Positions 14,872-22,321 of a DNA stretch of 25,587 nt are shown piece after piece. Position 1 is the stretch's first letter, and each line of letters opens with the position of its first letter. Source of the stretch: CAYWRO01 sp964460345. Lineage in GTDB: Bacteria; Planctomycetota; Phycisphaerae; Phycisphaerales; UBA1924. Both the position numbers and the translations under genes were made by a program. The DNA lies in assembly GCA_964460345.1 (NCBI GenBank), contig CAYWRO010000051.1:1-25587 (forward strand), given 5' to 3'. Under the pieces are notes generated by a model, which saw only the letters and a list, made by a program, of their open reading frames with translations, was not told the DNA's origin and did not search any database.

Positions 14872-16869
14872 TCAGTCGTTTGCGAAGAAGCAGTCAAGGA
14901 AGGCGAGGAGGTCGAAGACGTCGACGGCGCCGTCGGTGTTGAGGTCGGCGGTGGGGGTGGCGTGGAACCAGAGGTTGAGGTAAAGGAGCAGGTCGACCTG
15001 GTCGACGGTGTCGTCGGCGTTGTGGTCGCAGGGCAGCGGGTGCGGCGCGCCGGGCTGGTACTCGTACGCGCCCATGTCGGCGACGGCGCGCTGGTTGGCG
15101 GGGTCGGGGAGGCCGGTGTCGGGGGTGTTGGGGTCGTCGGTGAAGCGGGGGTTCCCGGCGAGGTCTGTGGTGATGTCTTCGGGGAAGGCGGTGGAATCGG
15201 CGGCGTCGATGCAGGGGGATCCGGGTTGGAGGCGAAGGTCGCCGTAGTCGTCGTCAGGCGTGCCCCAGGTGTTGTCGGGGCCGGGGTGGGGGTTGCGGAT
15301 GAAGAGGGGGTCGGCGTCGATGTTGCCGGGGCCGGAGACAAACCCCTGGGTGTTGCTGTAGCTTGCGGTCCGAACGCCGCACGGCTCGCCGAGAGGGCTG
15401 ACGTTGTTGCGAATGATGCTGCCGGTGCTCGGCTGGATCCGGCACGGGCCGGTGTTGTGGATGAAGGTGCAGCCGATCAAGTTGGAGTAACTGAACACTT
15501 CGGTGTTTCCAACGATGATGCTGTCGATGAGAGTGAGCCCTGCTGGCAACGTGCCGGTATTACCGAGCAGCTTGCATCGGTCGAACGTCAAATGCGACAG
15601 CGTTGTTCCACTGAACATGTTTCGTTCAAACGTACACTCTTCTGCCCGGGGACAGTAAAGCAGGGGGCCGCCCTTGTTCTCCACGAAAGTACACTGCACA
15701 ACAGGTCCGTTCGAGCCAAGGAGCCTGGCCAAGCCGCCCGTGACAGTGTTGCCGTCAAATGTGCAGCGTGCGATGGTGCTCTGGGGTGATGAGAGTGTCA
15801 CGCCCAGCGTGAACGTGTTGTCGATGAGCGTGCAATCGGTAAAGTCGACGGGGCCGGTGGTGCTTGCGATCCGGAGTGGAGTGCCGTAGGAGGTGTGTCG
15901 AAAGGTGCAGCCGCGGATGGAAGCCTCAGAAACATCGTCGCCGAGAATCATCTGCTGTACGGCGTTGTCGCTGAAAGTCGAGTCGGAGATGTGCAGCGTA
16001 CCACCGTTGTAAACCTGGATCAGGCTGCCAGCCTGGATCCTGGCGAAGAGCGAGCCGGAGATGTGGACGTCGCCGCTCGTTCGCAGAAACGTCCGGCCAG
16101 GCAAGACTTCGAGTATGCTGCACCGGTGAATCTGAACGGATGCGCAGTCGAGGCGATCCAGCAGCGCCTGGCATCGGAAGAGTACGGAGTCTTCGATCAC
16201 TGCAGATTCGCCTGACTGCAGAATGACTGTGCAGTTTGTAAGAATGCACTGCTCTATCCGAACGGCTGAATCTGGCGGACAGACTGAGATGCCCTGAGTC
16301 GTGCCGATCACTTCGAGGCAGTCGCTGAACTGGCAGCCCCGCAACCGAAGCGAGCCCTGGTTCTGAATCCCCCGTGCGATGCGAGCGAACTGTGAGTTGC
16401 GCACCTCGGCGTTCACTCCAGCGCTCACCTGAAGCGGCGCCACGGGCGCATGCTGGAGCTCGAAGACGCAAGTGTCAATGACAGCGTCGGTCTCCAGACC
16501 GATTCCAGCACCGAACGTCGACGTCGCAGCACGGACCGTGAGGCCGGAGATTGTTGTGCCCGAAGCTGCTTGTCCGCGTACCACGAAGTGGCTGTCACCG
16601 GACGCCGGGGGTGTCGCAAGCTGCAGCGTGGTCAGATCCGGGCTGATTCCAAGCACCGTTAGCTGCTTGTCCTGGATAGAGAGGTGCTCCTGGTACTGGC
16701 CCGGCATGATCAGGATCGTGTCGCCGCTGGCGGCCTGATCGATGGCGGCCTGGATGGATTCGCCGGGGTGGACGATCCAGGTGTCCGCCGCGGCGGGGGT
16801 GGTGGTGAGGATGAGGGCGAGGAGGGTGAGGCAGGCGAGGAGTCGAGTCTGGAAGGAGGGGCCGGGCAT
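14872..16869 (-). CDS. Secreted right-handed beta-helix protein with C-terminal dockerin/EF-hand-like tail (paralogue 1)
   Basis: The 665-residue protein has a signal peptide (residues 1-28, ending PAAA-D), then the pectate-lyase-type opening TWIVHPGESIQAAIDQAASGDTI and many short beta-helix rungs (patterns such as VIDTCVFE, IEQCILTNCTV, SIRGCTFRHTS). It closes with a conserved tail PDDDYGDLRLQPGSPCIDAAD and two calcium loops, DHNADDTVDQVDLL and DLNTDGAVDVFDLL. No catalytic residues are visible; binding or cell-surface display through the tail is inferred. An AGGAG precedes the start. The central part has weaker third-position GC bias than the two ends. The downstream end converges on the GNAT gene, 50 bases away. 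Confidence 0.88.
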   Translation of the reverse strand: MPGPSFQTRLLACLTLLALILTTTPAAADTWIVHPGESIQAAIDQAASGDTILIMPGQYQEHLSIQDKQLTVLGISPDLTTLQLATPPASGDSHFVVRGQAASGTTISGLTVRAATSTFGAGIGLETDAVIDTCVFELQHAPVAPLQVSAGVNAEVRNSQFARIARGIQNQGSLRLRGCQFSDCLEVIGTTQGISVCPPDSAVRIEQCILTNCTVILQSGESAVIEDSVLFRCQALLDRLDCASVQIHRCSILEVLPGRTFLRTSGDVHISGSLFARIQAGSLIQVYNGGTLHISDSTFSDNAVQQMILGDDVSEASIRGCTFRHTSYGTPLRIASTTGPVDFTDCTLIDNTFTLGVTLSSPQSTIARCTFDGNTVTGGLARLLGSNGPVVQCTFVENKGGPLLYCPRAEECTFERNMFSGTTLSHLTFDRCKLLGNTGTLPAGLTLIDSIIVGNTEVFSYSNLIGCTFIHNTGPCRIQPSTGSIIRNNVSPLGEPCGVRTASYSNTQGFVSGPGNIDADPLFIRNPHPGPDNTWGTPDDDYGDLRLQPGSPCIDAADSTAFPEDITTDLAGNPRFTDDPNTPDTGLPDPANQRAVADMGAYEYQPGAPHPLPCDHNADDTVDQVDLLLYLNLWFHATPTADLNTDGAVDVFDLLAFLDCFFAND

Positions 16870-16949
16870 GGGGGGCTCCTGTGTGGTGGCGTGTCGTGGC
16901 GGGTGGATGTGTTGGCGGATTCTCGTACCGCGTTGGAAGCGGCGGCGCG

Positions 16950-19016
16950 TCAGTGGCGTGTGAAGCAGTCGAGGAAGGTGAGGAGGTCGAAGACGTCGAC
17001 GGCGCCGTCGGTGTTGAGGTCGGCGGCGGGGGTGGCGTGGAACCAGAGGTTGAGGTAGGCGAGAAGGTCGTGGATGGCGACGGTGCCGTCGTTGTCGACG
17101 TCGCAGATGAGCGTTGGCGGCGTTGAGGAGGGTTGGTACTCGTAGGCGCCCATGTCGGCGACGGGGCGCTGATTGGTCGGATCGGAAACGCCCGTGTCGG
17201 GGGTATTGGGGTCGTCGGTGAAGCGGGGGTTCCCGGCGAGGTCTTCGGTGATGTCGGACGAGAAGGCGGTGGAATCGGCGGCGTCGATGCAGGGGGAACC
17301 GGGTTGGAGGCGGAGGTCGCCGTAGTCGTCGTCAGGCGTGCCCCAGGTGTTGTCGGGGCCGGGGTGGGGGTTGCGGATGAAGAGGGGGTCGGCGGAGATG
17401 TTGGTAGGGTCGGAACCGGCGTGCTCGATGTTTGAGTGGTGCACGACGCCGCCGAAGATCCTTAGTGCGGGCACATTGTCGCGCGCAATTGAGTTGCGGA
17501 GCGCAGAGCCAGGGCCGGCACCACGGACGTACAAGTCGCGATTGCTGACAATCGTGCAGCCGGCAGCGAGGCCCGCCTGCGGTGAGTGGCCGGCCATGCT
17601 GATGGTTCCGATGTTTCCAACGAAGGAGCAGTTGAGGATCTGCCGCGCGTCCATCATGGCTGTGGTGGCATTGCCGAGGAATTCGGAGCGGCGGATCGAG
17701 TTCACACGACACATGACTTCGGCTGCGTTCCGGACAAACCGGCAGCCATCGACATCGATAGCTCCGTAAAGGAGCTCCTGACCGGAGTTCTCAATAAAGC
17801 CGCAGTCGGTTATTGTGGACGCCATCGCGCTGCTGCTGAAGAGAAGCACGCCCTCGTTACGGACAAACTGGCACTCTGATAGTGCAACAACGGCGAAGGG
17901 CGCGCGAATGCCGACTACGGCGAGCGAGCCGCTGTTGTTGGCCAGACGACAGCCACGTACGACGATCGGGCCTGATGAGGCGGTATCGCCGAGTGCGAGG
18001 ACGAGGCCGCTCCTTCGCGTTCCAATGTTATTGATCAACTCGCAGTCGATAACTTCAAGAGGCTCTCCTGCCGCGCTGATCGTTGCGAGGCCCTGATTGT
18101 CTTCGAAGTGGCAGCGCCGGATTGCCACGGGAGCGCGGGCGCGAACATTGATGGCGCTGGGGGCCTCGTTGCCAATGAAGCGGCAGTCCTTGATCACCGT
18201 GGCGCCGACAGTCCGGATCGGGCCGCTCGCGGTGAGGCGGCTCGCGCGGACGGTGGTGGTCGCAAGCGGCGAGGTTGAACTGATCGCGAGCTGGCATCCG
18301 TCGAAGGAGCACAAGTCGATGTTGAGCGAACCATTCGCGCCAATCGCACTTTGACAGGTGTTGAAACTCGTGGCGCTGATCGTCGCAGTTGCGTTGTTGG
18401 CAACCCAGATTGCGGTCGAGGTTCCGAGTGGAAGGGTGAAGTTGTCGAACGAGCAGGCTGTGAAGTCGCAGGCGGTGTGGACTGCAACTCCCGTAGCTAC
18501 GGACGCGTGCGAGCTAGCCTCGAAACCAAGGGCGAGCAGCATCGTTCCCGCGGCATTGGGCCCACTGATCGTCAGCCCCGCTGTGTTCGCAGTGCGTGGC
18601 GTCAACAGGATCCGTGTCTGTCCTGGTCCGAACCCGAGCAGGGACAGTCGCTTGTTTGCGATGGTGAGCCCTTCCTGGTACTCGCCCGGCAGGATCAGAA
18701 TCGTGTCGCCGCTGGCGGCCTGATCGATGGCGGCCTGGATGGACCCGCCGGGGTGGACAATCCAGGTCCTTGCCGCGGCGGGGCACGTGAAGAAGAGCAG
18801 GGTGAGCAGGAGGGTGAGTGTGGGGAGGATGGGGGCGGGGATGCGGGTGGGGCGGTGTTGGTGCCGGGGAGAGGTCGGCCTGTGGTTGGTTGACGGTGAT
18901 GTGTGTGCGTCTTGAGGTCTGCACGGCTGCGCCGCGGGGTGCCGCGTCGAGCCGTGGCGCCCGGCGTGGCCAGTGGGCTGGGTGGGCGCGGCATGACAGG
19001 ATGGTGTTTCAGCCAT
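16950..19016 (-). CDS. Secreted right-handed beta-helix protein with dockerin/EF-hand-like tail (paralogue 2)
   Basis: The 688-residue product is a tandem paralogue of the 14872-16869 gene. Its mature start (TWIVHPGGSIQAAIDQAASGDTI) and its C-terminal tail with calcium loops are almost identical to paralogue 1, while the central beta-helix rungs differ. The ATG at 19016 has a strong AAGGAG at good spacing. Unusually, about 60 residues precede the hydrophobic signal-peptide core (about residues 63-82). They include GRHGSTRHPAAQPCRPQDA (residues 19-37), the translation of a dispersed palindromic element. No methionine lies between this region and the signal core, so either the long leader is translated or a non-ATG internal start is used. 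Function unknown; surface binding is inferred. Confidence 0.82.
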   Translation of the reverse strand: MAETPSCHAAPTQPTGHAGRHGSTRHPAAQPCRPQDAHTSPSTNHRPTSPRHQHRPTRIPAPILPTLTLLLTLLFFTCPAAARTWIVHPGGSIQAAIDQAASGDTILILPGEYQEGLTIANKRLSLLGFGPGQTRILLTPRTANTAGLTISGPNAAGTMLLALGFEASSHASVATGVAVHTACDFTACSFDNFTLPLGTSTAIWVANNATATISATSFNTCQSAIGANGSLNIDLCSFDGCQLAISSTSPLATTTVRASRLTASGPIRTVGATVIKDCRFIGNEAPSAINVRARAPVAIRRCHFEDNQGLATISAAGEPLEVIDCELINNIGTRRSGLVLALGDTASSGPIVVRGCRLANNSGSLAVVGIRAPFAVVALSECQFVRNEGVLLFSSSAMASTITDCGFIENSGQELLYGAIDVDGCRFVRNAAEVMCRVNSIRRSEFLGNATTAMMDARQILNCSFVGNIGTISMAGHSPQAGLAAGCTIVSNRDLYVRGAGPGSALRNSIARDNVPALRIFGGVVHHSNIEHAGSDPTNISADPLFIRNPHPGPDNTWGTPDDDYGDLRLQPGSPCIDAADSTAFSSDITEDLAGNPRFTDDPNTPDTGVSDPTNQRPVADMGAYEYQPSSTPPTLICDVDNDGTVAIHDLLAYLNLWFHATPAADLNTDGAVDVFDLLTFLDCFTRH
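18911..18963. repeat. Long-form palindromic element inside the leader of beta-helix paralogue 2
   Basis: The sequence CTTGAGGTCTGCACGGCT ... AGCCGTGGCGCCC matches the elements at 21237-21288 and nearby copies. Arms CACGGCT/AGCCGTG and inner arms CGCGG/CCGCG flank a GGTG loop. It is read in frame on the minus strand between the start codon and the signal peptide. Confidence 0.8.
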
Positions 19017-19504
19017 GGCTGAGACTCCTTGGTTGAAGTTCTGCTGTCAGCGCCGGACGAGAACCGCCCGGCGTGTTCGGATGCGTTCCGACCCGCGCAC
19101 CATGATCGACGTGAAGAAATCGCCGCGGCGACGCGAATCTGATTTTTGAGAACTGACTACCTGCGGGTCCGAGAACCGGACCGAGTTGAAGCGTACCCGA
19201 TGGAACCGACGCGTGCAAGTCGGGTTCGTGAACGGGCGCTTGTACGCAGGGTGGGGACGGGGTGTTGCGGTGTGCGCGTGGAGTTGTTGTTGGCGTGAGT
19301 GAGCGCGGAGGGGGCGTTGGTGTGCGCGTGTGTGGCGCGCGCGGGTCATGGCGCGCGGTTGAGCGGGGGCGGTTTTGCGCGGGGGAATCAAGAATCGTTC
19401 GGCGCGCGCGGGAGTGGCGCGGCCAGGTATGCAGCGCTGGCGGGTGCGCTGGGGGCGTGGGGAGAACGCTTCCTGACGGGCGCGTCTCTGAGGCGCGTTA
19501 CCTG
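19017..19504. other. 488-base intergenic region upstream of beta-helix paralogue 2
   Basis: No gene is supported. On the minus strand a weak promoter candidate is TTGCAC (19213-19218) with 17-base spacing to TACGCT (19190-19195), giving a leader of about 165 bases to the ATG at 19016. A perfect short inverted repeat (GGTCCG, AGAAC, CGGACC) lies at about 19166-19182, and a comparatively AT-rich segment lies around 19135-19160. The part nearest the HU gene end (19260-19500) is G-rich and shows no clear terminator. Confidence 0.35.
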
Positions 19505-19885
19505 TTAGCGGTGGGTGAGGACGCCGTTGGTCACCGCGGCGGCGGCGGTGGCCGGGCGCGTGGTGATCTTGAGCGGGGGCGGGGCGTCGGAGGCCTTGTC
19601 GAGTTCGATGCGCATCTCGCGGCCGGCCTTGAACTTGACGGTGCGCTTGGGGGGGACCTCGACGCGTTCGAGGGTCTTGGGGTTCTGCGCGACGCGGGCG
19701 GCTCGTTCCTTGATCTCGAAGACGCCGAAGTCGCGGAACTCGATTCGCCGGCCGGCGGCCAGCTCGGCCACCACGGTGTCAAGGAATGCCTGGACCGTGG
19801 TGCGGACGTCCGCCCGCTTCAGGCCCGTTTCTTTGGTGATCCGGTCGACCAGATCCTTCTTTGTCACCGTCTTGGCAGTGCCCAT
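19505..19885 (-). CDS. HU/IHF-family DNA-binding protein
   Basis: The 126-residue protein matches the histone-like family: VTKKDLVDRITKETGLKRADVRTTVQAFLDTVVAELAAG forms the dimerising helices and IEFRDFGVFEIKERAARVAQNPKTLERVEVPPKRTVKFKAG forms the beta arm with the conserved R-NP tip. The family is about 90-100 residues. Here about 30 extra C-terminal residues, rich in A, P and T (SDAPPPLKITTRPATAAAAV), follow the core. It should bend or coat DNA in the nucleoid; HU cannot be told from IHF by sequence alone. The ATG at 19885 is preceded by GAGGA on the minus strand, and a promoter lies about 200 bases upstream. Confidence 0.93.
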   Translation of the reverse strand: MGTAKTVTKKDLVDRITKETGLKRADVRTTVQAFLDTVVAELAAGRRIEFRDFGVFEIKERAARVAQNPKTLERVEVPPKRTVKFKAGREMRIELDKASDAPPPLKITTRPATAAAAVTNGVLTHR

Positions 19886-20088
19886 GGCTGTCGGTTCCTC
19901 GTGTGGTCGAAGTAAGAGTCCCTAGGGAATCCCCTTGTATTGCCAATGGCCGCGTGCCTCTCGGGTCGGGTGTATCGCCTGGTAGCGGGGAACGGGAGAG
20001 AGGATGACGGGCGGGCAGGGGGCCGCGGGGGCGATCGTATCCAAGTCCTTGTCGGGTCACCCTTTGGCGGGGATGCGACCCGCCGCAC

Positions 20089-20117
20089 AGTATGCCGGAT
20101 CATCGGGGTTGGGTCAA
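20089..20117 (-). promoter_or_regulatory. Sigma-70-like promoter for the HU-family gene
   Basis: On the minus strand TTGACC (20112-20117) and CATACT (20089-20094) are separated by exactly 17 bases. This is the best -35/-10 pair in the window. It predicts a leader of about 200 bases before the HU start at 19885. The leader has no other gene; it is GC-rich with no recognised regulatory RNA. Confidence 0.55.
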
Positions 20118-20148
20118 TTCAAATCGTGTCAGTGATGCCTTCGGAGGG

Positions 20149-20188
20149 CCCAAACCCCGCTTCTCTGGCTCTGGAGGGGGGTTGTGGG
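20149..20188 (-). terminator. Possible terminator hairpin after the outer-membrane protein gene
   Basis: CCCAAACCCC pairs with GGGGTTGTGGG (one bulged G) around a 19-base loop, between the stop codon of the gene at 20256 and the HU promoter. It lacks a T-tract on the minus strand, so termination is only a possibility. Confidence 0.3.
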
Positions 20189-20255
20189 TGAAAGATGAAG
20201 TTCGTTTGGCGGGGGACACGGGCGGGGCGTCTGTGCCATGGGTGAGTTCCGGGGG

Positions 20256-21182
20256 TCAGAAGCGGATGACGAGGCCGCCCTGGATGCCGGCCATGCCGCC
20301 GTTGTATTCGAAAGCATCTGCGCCATCGCCGTCATCGAGCCAGTAGGCGACCTGTCGCCAGCCGATCTGGACCCCCACATTGGGGTGGGGCCGCCACTGG
20401 AAGCCGACGACGATGTCGACGGAGGCGGTGGTGCGGTCGCTGTCGAAGTAGCCGCCGCCGGACATCTGGAGGTCGATGGTGAAGTCGCGCATGAGTTCCA
20501 GCTCGCCGCGGACGCCGATAATGGGCTCGATGAAGAGCTGGTCGGTGGCGGAGCGGCCGCCCTCGCCGCCGATTTCGCGGACGTCGAAGTCGATGTCGTA
20601 AAGGCGGAGGCCGCCGATGAGGTAGAGCTGGAGGTCGGCGTCGATGGTTTTGGCGAAGTTACTGCTGTTCTCGTCGAAGTCGTGGGTCCAGACGCGGTAG
20701 CCCGCGGCGGCCTCGACGATGGTGAAGTCGAAGTCGACCTGGACGGTGTCGCCGACGTCGATGTCGACGTTGCCGACCTGGAAGGGGTCTTCGGAGACGA
20801 AGCGCGTGCGCTGGTCGTACTCGGAACCGAAGAAGGAGAGCCGCCAGCGGTCTGTGGAGAGGTGAATCTCGCCGGAGGGGCGGACCTCGGGGGTGTCGAT
20901 GTTGAGTTGCTCGATCCGGACGGACTTGGAGGATGCGCCGGGGAGGCGGACGCTGCCGCTGGGGGAGACGAGCCAGACGGCGGGCTCGAGGCGGACGGTC
21001 CAGTCGTGATTGTTGGTGGCGCGATCGAGGAGGCGCGGCTCATTGGCCGCGGCGGTTGCCGTCTCGAGGGTGGTGGGGGTTGAGGGCGCGGCGGCGCCGT
21101 GGTCCTGCGCGGCGGCCGTTGCGGCGAGGGCGAGGGTTGCCGCGGTGAAGAAGTGGTGCTGGAGGCCGGTCGGGGTCGACAT
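20256..21182 (-). CDS. Probable outer-membrane beta-barrel protein
   Basis: The 308-residue product has an N-terminal signal peptide (about residues 1-26, ending ATAAAQ). A low-complexity A/T/P segment follows, then alternating hydrophobic-polar strands throughout (for example WRLSFFGSEYDQRTRF, TVQVDFDFTIVEAAAGYRVW and LFIEPIIGVRGELEL). It ends in GGMAGIQGGLVIRF. A C-terminal strand with terminal phenylalanine is the usual outer-membrane insertion signal. I do not recognise a specific family; it resembles the generic outer-membrane proteins common in planctomycetes. The start codon is 7 bases from a -10-like hexamer on the minus strand. Confidence 0.75.
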   Translation of the reverse strand: MSTPTGLQHHFFTAATLALAATAAAQDHGAAAPSTPTTLETATAAANEPRLLDRATNNHDWTVRLEPAVWLVSPSGSVRLPGASSKSVRIEQLNIDTPEVRPSGEIHLSTDRWRLSFFGSEYDQRTRFVSEDPFQVGNVDIDVGDTVQVDFDFTIVEAAAGYRVWTHDFDENSSNFAKTIDADLQLYLIGGLRLYDIDFDVREIGGEGGRSATDQLFIEPIIGVRGELELMRDFTIDLQMSGGGYFDSDRTTASVDIVVGFQWRPHPNVGVQIGWRQVAYWLDDGDGADAFEYNGGMAGIQGGLVIRF

Positions 21183-21189
21183 AGTGCGG

Positions 21190-21195
21190 AGGGTA
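21190..21195 (-). promoter_or_regulatory. Putative -10 hexamer TACCCT for the outer-membrane protein gene (leaderless configuration)
   Basis: On the minus strand TACCCT ends 7 bases before the ATG at 21182. No ribosome-binding site is present between them, so the transcript would begin at the start codon. Confidence 0.45.
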
Positions 21196-21235
21196 GCCGG
21201 TCTGTGGGGATGGCGCGTTGGTGTGGCTGCGCGCG

Positions 21236-21776
21236 TCTTGAGGTCTGCACGGCTGCGCCGCGGAGTACCGCGTCGAGCCGTGGCACCCGGGGTGGGGTGC
21301 CGCGTCGAGTCGTGGCACCGGGGTGGGGTGCCGCTTCGAGTTGTGCTGCGCGCGTCTTGGGGTCTGCACGGCTGCGCCGCGGAGTACCGCGTCGAGCCGT
21401 GGCACCCGGGCGGAGTACCGCGTCGAGCCGTGGCACCCGGGGTGGAGTACCGCGTTGAGCCGTGNNNNNNNNNNNNNNNNNNNNNNNNNNNNNNNNNNNN
21501 NNNNNNNNNNNNNNNNNNNNNNNNNNNNNNNNNNNNNNNNNNNNNNNNNNNNNNNNNNNNNNNNCGCGGAGTACCGCGTCGAGCCGTGGCACCCGGGCGG
21601 AGTACCGCGTCGAGCCGTGCTGCGCGCGTCTTGAGGTCTGCACGGCTGCGCCGCGGAGTACCGCGTCGAGCCGTGGCACCCGGGGTGGGGTGCCGCGTTG
21701 AGCGTGCTGCGCGCGTTTTGAGGTCTGCACGGCTGCGCCGCGGAGTACCGCGTCGAGCCGTGGCACCCGGTGGGGA
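21236..21776. repeat. Array of long-form palindromic elements with tandem half-copies
   Basis: Four complete copies are visible (cores at about 21248, 21366, 21641 and 21728), each introduced by a conserved GCGCGTYTTGRGGTCTGC segment. Each core has arms CACGGCT/AGCCGTG, inner CGCGG/CCGCG, loop AGTA, then GCACCC. Between them the right half of the element recurs as units of about 31-32 bases (starting near 21296, 21414, 21446, 21570, 21601). The array fills most of the 629 bases between divergent genes and is interrupted by the 100-N gap. Both strands have open frames here, but they are products of the repeat. Confidence 0.9.
21465..21564. other. Assembly gap of 100 N inside the repeat array
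   Basis: Exactly 100 N are present, a conventional placeholder length. The flanking bases on both sides belong to the 31-32-base repeat units, so the assembler probably failed to resolve the copy number. The true length is unknown. Confidence 0.95.
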
Positions 21777-21797
21777 GCGCGCCTTGTAGTTGGTTCA

Positions 21798-21803
21798 TAC
21801 AGT
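21798..21803 (+). promoter_or_regulatory. Putative -10 hexamer TACAGT for arfB-tsaB (near-leaderless)
   Basis: TACAGT ends 8 bases before the ATG at 21812. The bases between include GACAGG, a poor ribosome-binding site. Transcription would start at most a couple of bases before the start codon. The hexamer sits directly beside the repeat array. Confidence 0.45.
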
Positions 21804-21811
21804 TGACAGGC

Positions 21812-22282
21812 ATGGAGCCGGAAGCGGCACAGCGCGGGGATGATGGTCTGGCCGCGGCGGGCGGTTTGGTGGAGCTTGCGCCGGGGGTGCGTGTTGCGCC
21901 GGGGGCCGTGCGGTTTGCGTATGCGCGGTCGGGTGGGCCGGGGGGGCAGTCGGTCAACAAGCTGTCGACGAAGGCGGAGTTGCGGATCAGCGTGGGCGTG
22001 CTGCCGATCACGGAGCGCGCGCGGGAGCGGCTGCGGGGGCTGGCGGGTTCGCGGTTGACGCTGGAGGATGAGTTGATTCTGACGAGCGAGTCGCACCGGT
22101 CGCAGCGTCGCAACCGGGATGAGACGCTTGAGCGGCTGCGCGAGCTGCTGGTGCGCGCGATGGTGGAGCCGAAGCGGCGGAAGAAGACGCGGCCGTCGCG
22201 CGGGGCGGTGGAGCGGCGGATCAAGGCGAAGAAAGAACTCGGGGAGAAGAAGGAGCGGCGGCGGAGGCGGGAGGAGGAATGA
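21812..22282 (+). CDS. arfB: Alternative ribosome-rescue factor / peptidyl-tRNA hydrolase
   Basis: The 156-residue protein carries the release-factor GGQ motif in RSGGPGGQSVNKLSTKAEL (GGQ at residues 44-46), followed by a lysine/arginine-rich C-terminal tail (KRRKKTRPSRG ... KKERRRRR). This layout, with no codon-recognition domain, is that of ArfB/YaeJ (ICT1-like), which hydrolyses peptidyl-tRNA on stalled ribosomes; the tail enters the empty mRNA channel. The ATG at 21812 matches the -10 spacing; an in-frame start at 21770 would read into the repeat array. The stop codon overlaps the start of tsaB by 4 bases (ATGA), so the two genes are probably co-transcribed. Confidence 0.88.
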   Translation: MEPEAAQRGDDGLAAAGGLVELAPGVRVAPGAVRFAYARSGGPGGQSVNKLSTKAELRISVGVLPITERARERLRGLAGSRLTLEDELILTSESHRSQRRNRDETLERLRELLVRAMVEPKRRKKTRPSRGAVERRIKAKKELGEKKERRRRREEE

Positions 22283-22321
22283 CGAATTGCGAATTACGAA
22301 TGACGAATTTACGAGTGACGC
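22279..22321 (+). repeat. Degenerate heptanucleotide tandem tract at the arfB/tsaB junction
   Basis: Units read ATGACGA, ATTGCGA, ATTACGA, ATGACGA, ATTTACGA (one extra base), GTGACGC. The tract begins at the ATGA where the arfB stop and tsaB start overlap, and it supplies the first dozen codons of tsaB. It is AT-rich against a GC-rich background, like the tracts at 13621 and 14243. Confidence 0.75.

Noticed and set aside
14872..19016. Diversity-generating retroelement acting on the beta-helix genes
   Set aside because: No reverse transcriptase, template repeat or adenine-biased variable region is visible; divergence covers the whole central domain rather than a short 3' window.
19262..19915. 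Plus-strand open frame over the HU gene and its downstream region
   Set aside because: It overlaps the well-supported HU gene in antisense and its first part is low-complexity G-rich sequence.
21236..21776. CRISPR array
   Set aside because: Units are contiguous 31-32-base repeats with no unique spacers, no leader and no cas genes nearby.
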